NCBI GenBank assembly: GCA_028015205.1
Contig: JAPWFG010000018.1
Location: forward strand, 2,914,001 to 2,978,000
DNA from: Mytilisepta virgata
Lineage: Eukaryota > Mollusca > Bivalvia > Mytilida > Mytilidae
Direction of reading: 5' to 3'
DNA length: 64,000 nt
Positions 1-13,100 of this stretch are shown here, piece by piece. Position numbers and translations under genes: made by a program. Position 1 is the stretch's first letter. Every line of letters begins with the position of its first letter. Under the pieces are notes generated by a model. That model made no database searches and had not been told where the DNA came from. It was given only the letters and a program-made list of their open reading frames with translations.

Positions 1-557
1 GCGCAGTTCTGAGAACTGCTCTAACTTAGAGCAACCAGGAAGAAGAATAGCTTTTGTCAAAAACAATTCTGGTCAGGAGGTAGAACAGCTCTAGTCAAGA
101 ATTAGAGCAGCCCTGGTCCACGACTGCTTTTTAGAAAAGTTCTGGTCAAGAACCAGAGGAGTAATGGTCGACGACTGCTTTTTAGAACAGCTTGATCCTC
201 GGCTTTATTTCAGTGTGGTATTTTTATTTATAGTGTTTGAAAGAGACTTTACTGAAACTTTAAGTTGGGATTTCTTATTTATTATAAATCCTGACTGTTA
301 CCAGAACTGTTCTAGACTATTATTGGTTATAGAAATGTTCTAGACCATGACAGATTAGATCTGTTCTATACCGTGACAGGTTAGAGATGTTCTTGACCAT
401 GACAGCTTATAGCAGTCAGAATCAGTCAGGATTCTGTTCTAGAGCAGTCGAACGAACTTCGATAAGTTAACTTGGTGAGAGGTTATGTCTGCACCTAACA
501 GTACTTTTAATTGCCACATGTAAACTTATAATTATTAAGTGTTTAAATGTTTTTCAG
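1..557. repeat. Upstream region with degenerate minisatellites
   Basis: Bases 1-195 hold about three diverged units of roughly 50-60 bp built around GACTGCTTTTTAGAA and TCTGGTCAAGAA. Bases 300-440 hold shorter units with the core GTTCTAGACCATGACAG. The two halves share TTCTAGA-like cores. If the gene's promoter is in this window it must be here, but no TATA box, CpG-rich stretch or initiator could be recognised. Otherwise this is the end of a 5' intron, since a consensus acceptor closes it at 557. Confidence 0.5.
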
Positions 558-563
558 GTAACT

Positions 564-624
564 ATGAAGTTTTCCTGGGTACTGTGTCTTTTCTCATTGT
601 TTTTGGCTTTATCATCCGGACAAA
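564..624 (+). CDS. Exon 1: signal peptide
   Basis: The ATG at 564 starts a typical secretory signal: a Lys near the N-terminus, then a hydrophobic run (WVLCLFSLFLALSSG) ending at Gly-Gln before the donor GTAAGA at 625. It splits a codon after its first base, and exon 2 completes it as Lys in the correct frame. A pyrimidine-rich TTTTTCAG at 550-557 lies just upstream of the ATG, so this may be the second exon of the transcript, with six bases of 5' untranslated leader (558-563) and an untranslated first exon outside the window. A transcription start within 1-560 is the alternative; no convincing TATA element or other promoter was seen. Confidence 0.85.
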
Positions 625-3600
625 GTAAGATATACTGAAAAGATATGCTTATAATGGCCGGGAGGGGTATATGTAAAAACTAAAGGTCTTTTCCCGGGCT
701 TTAAGGCGAGTGAAATTTAGTCTCGAGGCTAGATTTTTAACAGACCCCCTTTCCAGTCAATCTATATATGTTAAGTTATACACAATATCTTTAAGATATT
801 TAAGGAATCGCTAACATGTGATGTTAAATTAGTGGAAAAATACAAAAAATATTGCAACAACTCGAAGTGTTACGAAATTAATTTTCGCGCGAATAGGCTT
901 GCGAGGCTTGTATATCCAGGGTAAAAAGTGTAGAACGAGAATTCGAGGGGACTTTTTATCCATCAAAAGGTAAATCTTTCTGTGTTTTGTTTGTTTATTA
1001 TCATTCCTTCGTTTTTTTGTTACGGGGAATGCACTATTATCAAAATCATTCTAGAACTATAACAGGTAGAGGAAAACCGAAAGGTAAAAAATATTGGACC
1101 TATCTGGGGACTGGTCTATTGCGTTGGTTTGAATGTTTGACAAACCAACCCTTGTTTTAATTTTCTTACCTTAATTTATTTGAATTTCTACCAGAACTTT
1201 TATTTTGAAAACAGCATGAGGTAGGGACATCGGGCTTTCACTTATGTTTTATAGACATGTGACCGAATGAAATGATGTCAAGGTTAAGGTCGACGGCAAC
1301 CTTGAATAGTGCCTAAGAACTTATCATAAAATTAAGCCAAAACCCGTAACAATTAGAAATACCATAGAAATAGGAAAAAATGTCAAGATATACATTTTTA
1401 ATAGGAGTTAATGCCACTACCACTTTTAATATATTTAATATTTTGAAAACCGTACTAGTTGTGTAGAAACGTGTAAAGATAACAATGGTTAGTATCGAAA
1501 TATCTACAATTTGACAGCACAGTAAAGTGTCAAGGTCATTACACAAGGCTTCCATAATTCATTTTTAATTGCATGTCTTGTCCTAAGTCAAGTCAAGTCA
1601 ATTCAAGTCAAGGGTGAACGGCCAAAGTCGTGACCATTTTCCTTAGCGACCAACTTATATTACGTAAAAGACCCTGACATAGCACTTATAAACCGACATT
1701 TTCCCATAAACTTCAATGTATATTATAAATTTATTTTATGTACAAATGTTTTACAAAGAGAATATTAATTATTTTTATTCACTTATGGTTGAATTATATT
1801 TTAAATGAATAAATAATTTAAAACAAAAAACCAGATTTATATCAACTATATATTTCTATACATGAACAGTTCATATTTTATTTTATATTATTAATAAATA
1901 AACAAATAAAATACTGTCACAATTTAACTGATAACCAAACCATTAAACATTGTACATCTGAAGTAGATGTACGGATAAAACGTCTCCGTTCAGAGGAACT
2001 CTTAATCACTTGTTTAATTAGATGTTGTTTTAGCCCAGTAGTAGTTCGTAGAACACACCCCCAAAACATGATGTCTTTTATTTGAAAGAAGCCATAATTG
2101 TGGCGTAATGTTTATTTTGCAAATAAATATTTGTATTGACGAAAAAGGTTTAATGTGAACCGTTTAATTAATCTGCCTTGCTTCTATCGCACTTATTTAT
2201 TTCAAATCAAATGCAATTTTAAATATATATTAATATTTTTGCATAACATTTAACTATTCGTTTCGTTATATTTCGTTCGTAACTTACAAACACAGTTTTT
2301 ATAAATCGCACGATCAGAAATCGTGAATAGCGTAACGTGGATCGTATGGTTGGCGTGTAATGTGCGAATCGTGTGCGTTTATCGTGCGAATCATGTGCGT
2401 TTCACGCTCAACCATGTGTATAAAATTTTCATAGTTCGTTTTATTTTACTTTTCTTAAATAGATCTATCTTTGCAATAACAGAGACAGCACAGGAATTGG
2501 ATGTTCAAGACATATGGAATTTTACTAGAATCTGAACTCTTTCATCGGGAAATCTAGAGTTTTGCCCAAGCTGTTATTTCCTGACTATATCATCGCTACA
2601 ACGCCTTCCCTATACATCATTTGAATTCAAAATCATGTCATGTCCCCTACGATCTGCCGTTTTAATGCCAGGGCGATTTATGTTTTCGATATCATTAGGA
2701 ATGACATGTTCTGTTCACTGTAAGAGCATTGGTTTTTTAAATCTTCACAAACATGACTCTTCGTTCTGTATGTGATATAACAGCATAAAAAACATTTCTC
2801 TACCTTCTATACAAACATTCCTCATTCACAGCTGAATGAGAAGTTGTAAGATCTAATGCTCGATGCATCGATGCTTTCAAAGTAAAAATGACAACAGTAG
2901 ATATACACACCTTGTCATTGGTAGAGATAAATCATACTTTGTTTAAAACAACTAAATCTAGCAACAAAGAGGACGAAATTATTCTGATGAATGAATTTTT
3001 GACCGACACCATATTTGTTCAATTTGGTGGACGTGTTTTCCAACGACTATTGGCATTTCTATATGCACTAAATGTGGGGCACTCCTGGCCAACTTGTTTC
3101 TTTACTTAAATGAGGCAGACTTCCTTGGCGGACATCTTAAGGAAAAACATAAGTTAGCCCGTACCTTTAATTTCACCTTGCGCTACATAGATGTCGTTTA
3201 ATAACTCAACAATTCACGTTTTGGGAATTTCGTACATGTGATCTATCCCAAAGCTCGAAATTAAGGATACCACAATGTCAAGTCTACATCTTATCTTGAC
3301 ATTCACCATTTCTGCTTTGTTCCCACTGGCTAAGCGGTTTCAGACAAGAAGATTGTTAAATGAATTTTCCTATAGGGTCCAATATTTAACAAAGTTCAGT
3401 GTGGCAGACATCTTGGTTGATCAGAGGTTGACAGATTTCTGAAAGAGGACCTCTTAAGGACCAATGCTGCTAAGTCTGGCTATAATGTGTCAAGGGGTTT
3501 CAGGCAAGAATATTTTTCAATGAATTTTTCCACAGGGCCTGATATAAAACTAGGTTCGGGTGTGACGGTCATCCTGGTTGACAGTCTGAGTCATCGCACA

Positions 3601-4077
3601 AAAATTCTGAAAGAGGGCCATCTAAGGACCATTGCTACCAAGTCTAATTGTAATTGGCTTAGTGGTTTCAGACGAAAAGATTTTTGAGTGAATTTCCCAT
3701 TTATTGAAAATTCGTCTTGTCTGAAACCACTTGACATATTGGAGCCGGCTTGGCAGCATTGGTCCTTAGAAGGTCCTCTTTCAGAAATCTGTCCGATTAC
3801 CCAGATTGTCAACCAAGATGGCTGCCACACCGAACTTTTGTTAAATATTGGACCCTATAGGAAATTTCATTTAAAAATCTTCTTGTCTGAAACCGCTTAG
3901 CCAGATGGAACAAGACTTAGCAGAAATGGTCCTTAGATGGTTCTCTTTTAGAAATGTATCCGTTCACCTGGACTGTCAACCAAGATCACTGCCACAGCAG
4001 AAATTAGTTTAACATATAATCCTTTAGAAAAACCAGCCAAATTGACTGCAACACTTAAATTTTTAGGTCTGCCTCTA

Positions 4078-4109
<32 letters not shown>

Positions 4110-7100
4110 GATTACTATTATTATTATTCGGCCAATGGTTCAGTGGTCAATGAAAACAATACCTGAGATGGTTGAACTTTTAAGTTATGGATTTTGACAA
4201 TTTGAAAGGACTGGATTAGTTCTCAGATTTGTTATATGATTTACTATAATCTTCAAAATCCCTAATGAAACGCGTATTAATTTGTCCACAAGCATCACTT
4301 TTATAAAATAAGGAACTTTTTATGATTGTATATTTATGTTTGTTTTTTTGTTTTTTTTTTAAGAAAATCTTACAGCTGAAGGTGAAGCATATCAAAGCTC
4401 AACTTACAGAGTTTATAATGCAAGTCTTGCACTATTTCCACCTGCTTCTACAAAATGGACTTCGGGATGTTCACACACAGATTATCCATATGGAGAAGCT
4501 TGGTGGAAAATTCAATTTAATAATTATATGTTTATCACCAGAATCATATTATATCACAGGGACCAATGTAAGTAATATTTTTAAGTAGAAACTTTTCACT
4601 ATGCTTTTAAGATGGAGAAAAACTATATTTCCTTTTCGTGGACGTATATTGTTTCGATGCTATCACGGATTGTCTGTCAGAGTATAGTCTTATGTTAGGC
4701 AACTGCCATACAAAGTTTATCCATGTTTTAGGCGTATTACATGTATGTCATGTTTCACATGCATGACATGTAATGTGTATAACAATTATTTCCCTTTTCC
4801 TTGCCTGGGCTTTTACTCTTGTGCATTTCCCTGTTAAACTTGCCATGCAAGACAAAAACATCAATTGGTGGTCTTCATTTTGGTTTTATTGTCAAATATA
4901 TCCGAATTAATGATATATCGTAAAAATAATGTATATCTGAATTTCTGTTGCTTGAAACATAGACTATTTTAATACATTATAAAAGAATATATATACAATA
5001 TAAGTGTACTACAGAAAAAAGAATATTTGTTTGAGAGTAAGCATTTAAGAACATTCTATGCTCTACTGTACATTTTCCTCCAGTATCGAGCCTAATACAA
5101 CCATTTTCTATATTATTCTATATTAAACATGTTAAAAAAATATTTTTTTCATCCTGCAATATTGTCTTCAAAGTTATTAGTTATTAGTTATCATTTAAAA
5201 GAATCATCATGTTTTGTAACATCCAGGCTGACATAAAATCCAAAGACATTGAGAAATATTGTTACAATATTTCCCACTTTTGTATTCAAATATATGGAGT
5301 GTGGTCCGACGTCCCACGATACCAATAAATTTTAAAACAGTCAATTTGACGTCAGAGGAATTCCAATCCGTCTTGATATTTTCAAATGAAAGAAATTAAA
5401 ATATTTTATTGATTTTTTTTATTTTTGAAATGGTTCATGCTATTATGGCCATATGGTTTCCATACCCGAACCTTTGCAAACAATTTGAAAAAAATTCAGC
5501 TCTAAATTTTGTTTCGACTTACGTACAGCCCAGTAGTCCGAATTTTTGTCCGGGTATGATTCGTTACATAAATGCCTTTAAATATTCGTTCAAAATTTAA
5601 GGCTCTTTCTTTTGATGCTGATGTAAAAGTGAAGGTTGAGCGAACGCCACAAAAAATGGACGGAAACTATTGTTATCATCCTTCCCTGCGATTCTATCAG
5701 CTTGTTGAGCAGCTCCGTAAAATTCGTATCAAGAAGCGCGTGCGCTCAGCAGGCATTATCAACAAATTCTCCCAAATTCTCCCAATTATGCTTTAGCTTC
5801 CCGGAAAATCATGAACAAAGATTTCCACACTGATTTTGTTTTTAAAAAAAATGAAAATACACCCAATTGTTTGTATTTATAACGTTTCTAAGATATTTTA
5901 CATGAACATTCAGGACATATATATATATACTTATTGGTATGGCAAACAACGTACGTGTGTAACGGAAAACTTGTTGTCGTTGCGATGAAGAATCCATACT
6001 TTCCCGCGATAGTTTGGAAGAATTTTGAAAGTTTACAAATATTTACGTTTCAGATAAGTAATTAAGATGATAAAAATATTATCTGCATTTTGACAGCTAG
6101 ATATCGTAAAATATTATCCCGTTCGACAGTATATGAAGACTTGGGTCTCGTTCACTACGCTCACTCGCCCCAAACTCCACAAGAAACTATTGTTATCATC
6201 CTGCCCTGTGATTCTATCAGCTTTTTGAGCAGCTGCGAAACATTCGTATCAAGAAGTGCGTGCGCTGAGCAGGAGTTTTGAACAGTCAGCAGGACTTATC
6301 AACAAATTCTCCCAACGTCTGGCAGCTTAGAACTTATTAACTAGCTTTCAAAATTTCAAAATATTAATAGATTAAGATTTGGTGTTCCTTTTTTATATTA
6401 TGGCGTTTTATTTAAATGAATGATGAAGAAATTGCTAAAAGTGACATCAACAAAATGTGTCTTTCCTCAGTGCTGATAATGTCTGCTGGGACTTCTTTCC
6501 GATCTTCCCATTGCATTTCATTATTTACGATTAAATCAAATTTTTAAACGTACGCTTTATTTTTGTTTGTCTATATTTTCGCATGAATTAGTACAAAAAC
6601 GACTAAATGTTGTTTAAATATGTCGTCTCCATGGTTATTTTGAGAAATTATTTTACGTCGCGCATATTTTTTTCAGAAGTTGTTTCGCGAATATGACGTC
6701 AACGAGGTTCTTTAGTTTCCCGAAAAATCATGAACAAAGATTTTCAGACCGATTTTGTTTTTTAAAACATGAAAATACACCTTAATGTCCGTTTTTATAT
6801 CGTTTATAAGATATTTCACATGAACATTCAGGAAATATATACTTATTGGTATGGTAAACAAGTTTCTATTTTATGTTACAGAAGAATATTATCCAATTAT
6901 TTACGATAAATAGTCTAAAAAATATATTAAAAACAAGATTATAAACCTATGATTTGCATAAATCATTTGGAAATTAAACGTAGATTTGAACTTTAACTAT
7001 CTTGTTTATAATACAGTCCCGGCCTGGCAACAAATTGAAACCCGTTTTGACTCTTAGCTACATGTAGAAAACTTGGCGTTCAACTCTTGAAAAATTTTTG

Positions 7101-10100
7101 CAAGCCACAAATATCGCTACCAGCATTCGTATCTAACTATCATTGAATACTAGCTAGCTATCAATTAAATTAAGAAAAATAATATCGATTAAACGGTATG
7201 TTTGATTAAAATAATTTGGAAAATGGAAAATAAAATAAAATCAAATCATGATTATGCTGGTCATTTTGTATTTATTTCATACTCTAAGAGTTATTACAGT
7301 CTCTCAAAAGACATTTTTTAAAATGGCATAAAAGATTAACTATTTTTCTCCTATTCTTGACGTGTTTAATCGGTGGGATAAAAATACATAATATCTTTAA
7401 CCACTTCCCGGTGATTAAATTTCTACGTGGGAATTACCGCCTTTTTTTCTACAGTTATTGGAACGATAAACTAGAGAAGTCCCGAAATGACGTCAATGTA
7501 AACAAACTACATAGCAACGCCGTTTTCTTGAGGTTTTTGTCGAAAATCATAGGAGAAACAGATTCTCCTTCTATTTACTCGTGAGTTATGGAAAATTTAA
7601 CTATCTCGGGTGGAGAAATTCCATAACTCACTCGAACCTGAAGGAGAATCTATATATATTCTACAGATTTTGATGTTTTAAGTAAAAAAACAAACTTTAT
7701 TTTCACTTCATGGTGAGTGAAATTTTGCTTTACATTTTTTTCAACTCTGTAAACTATTACGGTATGTTAAAAGTTGATTTGAAAATTATGCCTACAAGAT
7801 GATTATCTTATTTCGTGTGATATTGATATTAAAAATTCAACATTTCTGTTTTGAACAGTTGCAATTTTTACTTTGTGCTCCATTAGTTATTGTTGAATGT
7901 TGAAATGGTTCTAGAGTATAACCCTATAGAATGGTTCTAGAGTAGGACTGTTTTAAATGGTTTTAGGGTGGAATTGTCCAGAATGATTCTAGGTCAGGAA
8001 ACATACACCCTATCATAAACTGTTGAAAAGTCTCAAGAACCGTTCTAGGAAGTTCCTCTGACGTCTTAGGACATTTCTAAAGAGTTTAGAATATCGCCCA
8101 GTTGTATATTGATGCAATAGATGTTTCTAATTAATATATATTCATATATGAACTGTTTATATAAATATTTGTAATAATAAAAAATCGACCAACCAATTCA
8201 TCTTAAATCTATGATGAAAGCGTGCAAGCTTTATCGCTAGGTATTGTTCAAAGAGTTGAAAGCTTTTGGATGATTTCTTTTGTTTTAGAATAGTCAGATA
8301 CGATTGTGTTTTTCTGACAAGTCATTATTATCATATAAATTTGGTTAACATGCTATAATCGATCAGGTAAACGTAACAATTAATACTTAATATTTCACTG
8401 CTTTTCCTACATTTATATCCTCAACAACACAATAAATCGTTTCGTTACACGCCGTTCGTATTTAAACTCAGTTTAAACTCAATTTGTAGAAATCACACGA
8501 TCGGAAATCCTCTAATATTTAACCTGCATCGTGTTGGATAGGTGTAACATGCGAATCTTGTGCGTCTGGTCTGATCTGTAACGCACTCAACATCTATAAT
8601 ACCATCAGAATTATAGGTAGAGTGACTTTTTTTATTGAATCGATGACGAAATATGGCTTAACAAGATTGATAATATAACTAATCGCTGAATTCAAATACC
8701 AGAAATAAACAACACGTGACCAGACTAAGCAGTAAATCACGAGAGCGCGCAGCGAACGAGTTATTTACAGCTGTAATTCGGTCCCAAGTTGTTTATTTAT
8801 AGTTTTTACCGGCTGTTCTTTCACATGTGATTTACCATATTTTCTTTCACTCGGATATTGTGTAATCACAGGTAACTATGTAATAAATACGCTAGACTAC
8901 ACTATTAGTGGTACATTTCCAAACTCTGTTATCTGGAAAAATATTGACAAAATTGCCGTTAATGCACATGAACAAAATATATGGTGGAAGATATTTATTC
9001 GTCGTAATTGACTGATGCGGTTTTCATAGATACATAATAATTTAAGTAGACATGTTTTATGTCGTATTTGCTATGTTTAAACTAACTGTCAAGTGTATCT
9101 CTGTAAACTAGGTTAATATCTTATAACAGAAGCTTTTTGTGACAGATGTGATACTCATGTGAATGATATGTTTTAACATTATATGTTATATGTTATCTTG
9201 TCCGATGTTCGTTGATAACAAGAATATTCGTCTTGAAAGAATAGGTGACATCAACGGTCTGTGGATGTTATTGATCAAGACGACGATGATCTTATGGTCT
9301 TTGTCAAAACGTCATATATGATCGACGTAAATCAATACTCGTTAACAAAATCGTTAAATTGTAAACTTTATATACACACTTTCAATAAAGAGCATTTATA
9401 GATTCATTCATACTAGTGTGAATCTGCTATGTTATGGTTTCATTTTTACAGTAGGCAAAATCCTATTTGAGCAGATGGTTGATAACAAATCGTATATGGA
9501 TCGTGTTTGCGTGGACGGAATAGTGCGATTTACATTGTGTACTTTGTAAGAGATTTCTTTGTTGGAGATAATGTCTAAACGTGCGGATTAAAATTAAAGC
9601 AGATTTCGAAATCAAACCTATTAATTTATTAAAACTGACAAGTTAGTTACAGAGACAACTTACTCTTCCGGAGCACCTGAGTCTACCTTTTTGGTATTTT
9701 TTGACTTTGCTTACATTCATGTCTATAAATCAGTCAGATATTTACTTTCAATACCTAGTTATATAAGAAATGTTACTAAAAAAGAAAGTAAATACACTGA
9801 TACCCTTTTAAAAATCGATCTTATTGATTTAAATTTTTCAAAGAAATAAAAACCGCCTCAGTGGTCTCGTCGTATAGTGCTCAAACCAACATTAAAACTG
9901 GAATTTGCTGCTTCTCCTCCATCCACACAGCATCTAGGAGTAAAAGCAAAGCACTGGTCGGCTCGGAGTCAGTATAAAGTGTCCGAGTGTGGTGTAATGT
10001 CTTCCTGCGGAGCTAGTACAGATGGCTCTGCGTGTCGTTCTATTACGAAGCAAGGATCATATTTATATCGTATGAACATGTTCTAGTCCTGATATGCACC

Positions 10101-13100
10101 TAATGGTTGCCACTGGACGTTAAACAATAATTCTTCCATCTATCCGTCAAAGAAATAAAAGCAAACACATTACACCATTCATTGATATCATTTCATGTAT
10201 AAAGGAGATGGTATGATTTCAGCCGTTTTTAGCCCCATTTGACATCAAAAATACAATTTGGGTAGAACTGGCTGTTTTCATTGATTTCTTCAAAATTAGC
10301 AATTTTTGACAGCATTTTGCCGCGTTTACAGAAATGTCTTGTAAAAACAAAAAATGCTCCTTAAAATGCAACATTTTAACAGTACTTAATGATAGCGTAT
10401 AGTAAGTTTCTCATTACTTGTTGATTTTGGAATTCAACGGACCAAATATCTGGTCAAGTCATACCTTTTCCTTTTGATTTAAAATGTGTTACAATATCAC
10501 CAAATGACTTCTTAGGCGTGCTTAAACTTATACTGTGTACTTAGAATAGAAATGGAAATGGGGAATGTGTCAAAGAGAAGAAACCAGCTCAAGACTACCA
10601 ATGTATCTTCAACACAGCGAGAAAACCCGGGGCAGAGCTTCAGCTGGCCCCTAAACAATAATGCATATTAGTTAAGCGAAATGGACGGCACACTCAACTA
10701 CGAAACATACAAATAAACCAAAATTAAAAAAAAAACAGGCAAGACTTACAAAGGCTAGAGGTTCCTGACTTGCGACAGTTGCAAACATGCGGTGGGGTAA
10801 ACATGTTTTGTGAGATCTCAACCCTTCCTCTATACCTTAAGCCAGTGTGGAATTAACAAACACACAGCGATACACACATTAAAAAATCAGTTCAAAAGAT
10901 GTCCGAGTCCGGTGTTAAAAAGACTAACAGAAGAAACGATGCAAAATAAAAATGATGAATATTTATATTAACAAAGGACTACTACCAGTTACTGACATGC
11001 CAGCTCCAGACCTCAATTAAACTGATTGAAAGATTATGTCTTTATCATATAGAAATTCAACCGCAATCCCTCCCGTTAGGGGTTTAGTATCATACCATCA
11101 TAAATTATACGAGACGAACATATTACCCGCTTCATACCAACAACTGCTTTTAGAATAGATTTGTTTATTTCCGATGCAAAGACTCTATGAGTGAATCGAT
11201 ATCAATTCCAAAAAATGCCATTGTTATTATTTATTGTGATTTTTATTTTTATAGACTTCTCCTGGAGACTTTTCGGAACATTTTCAGGTCCTCAGGTTTA
11301 AAACAAATATTTTCATGAAGTTGTTTAATCAATTGAATAGTACATTTTGTTACGTTTTTACAATTATTCTCCAAGACTTATCCTAAAATTTGCCTACACA
11401 AAAGTTCAAATTTACTGTGAAAGTGCATATCAATGACCTTCTTCAACACTTTTATAAGAATGAAACTTTGTATAAAGAGGACAGATATACCAAAGGAGCA
11501 CACCAAAAAACGACACCCGTCGTGAAGTTCAACAAAGTCAATCCCGTGGTAGTAACACATCGGTGGATGTACATGAAATATTACGACTATAGGAACGTGT
11601 CGAACATCATCTTAGCTATTGGAAAACTATAACTGTTAAACAATACGTAATAACCTGAGACAAGTAGAGGCCATATGCAAGCGATGCTGGTATATTGCTA
11701 CTCAAGAAGGGAGCGAGGGTTAAGAATAGGAAATCTATAATTTAGCGATCGTAGATAACAATAATTTGTCTTTTTTACATGATATTTATACAATCTACAC
11801 ATGACATCATAATGTGTAATAGTTTCATAAATTTATTATATCAAGTTAGTTTTAAAGTGGAATACCGTATGTTCAAATCGTTCCGAGACTTGCTGATAGG
11901 AGATTAACATGTGTGGGTATTTTCAACTATCTGTACTTTAAAATATGCATGTTCGGTTCTAGACAATTGAGTGTTAGGTTTATAATGAGGGTCGAAGTAA
12001 GGGTGTCGGAAGTAATGGGTGTGGGAATAATGGGGCTGCATTAGATCAACATTAATGTTTTCTAAATTACATCGATACGTAAAATGAATGTAACTCAACG
12101 TTTTTTTCTTATAGTTGCTGATCGAGTTAGTGGATTTTCCTTGTATGTAACAAACTCAAGTACCTCAAATGTACCTGCTGGAGGACCTCTCGGTTATCTC
12201 TGTTATCAGGATCCACAATCTACAAACAATCAACAGTTTTTCTTTGATATTGCCTGTCAAGCGGTTGGGAAAGGTGTTGTAGTTTATAATTCCAGAGAGA
12301 AAATTCAAACATATGTGGAAATGTGCTATGTCGAGGTACATGGTAAGTAAATGAAATCTCATTGAAATCCAATCCTCATGTAATTCGGTGATTTTAATAC
12401 GAAATTAATTGTTGATTAACTTTGTAGGTTAAAACATTTAAAGTATAAACAAGACGATTGAAATCTTTTAACAAAAGTAATTAAGAACTAGAAAGACAAT
12501 TGTTCATAATGCTAGGTCTTTCCCGGGTCAACTTGACCTTTCATCTCATGTTCGTATTAATACACACATGTTTATTATATGGTTTCTAGGGTGTTGTTCG
12601 CGTGGTTGCTACGAATATTAACCATCACCTTTTTTGCTTGTATACTTGCCCTGAACATAATTATATATGGTTGCTAGGGACTTTGTCAATGACCTTCACC
12701 CCTGACCTTCCATTTTCATCTGTTAAGTTGAAATATAAGATCCTGACAATAAATATATTGTTGCTTAGGACTTTTCCGATGACCTTGACCCTTAACCTTC
12801 CATTTTGACTTGAAAAGCTGTATTATAGAGTCCTGAATATAAATATATATGGATGATAAGTACTTTTCAGAAGGTTGCTAAGGACATTTTCGATGACCTT
12901 GACCCTAGACCTTCCAGTCTGACTTAAAAAACTATGAAATAGTGTCCTGAACATAAATCTATATGTTGTTAGGTACTTCTCTATCTGTTGCTAAGGGGGC
13001 CCTCGGTGGCCGAGTGGTCTAGGTAGTTCGTCATGACTACTACTGATCACTAGCCTGTCAACTCTGCGGTTGTAAGTTCGTATCTGTGGCGGGGTGTGTT

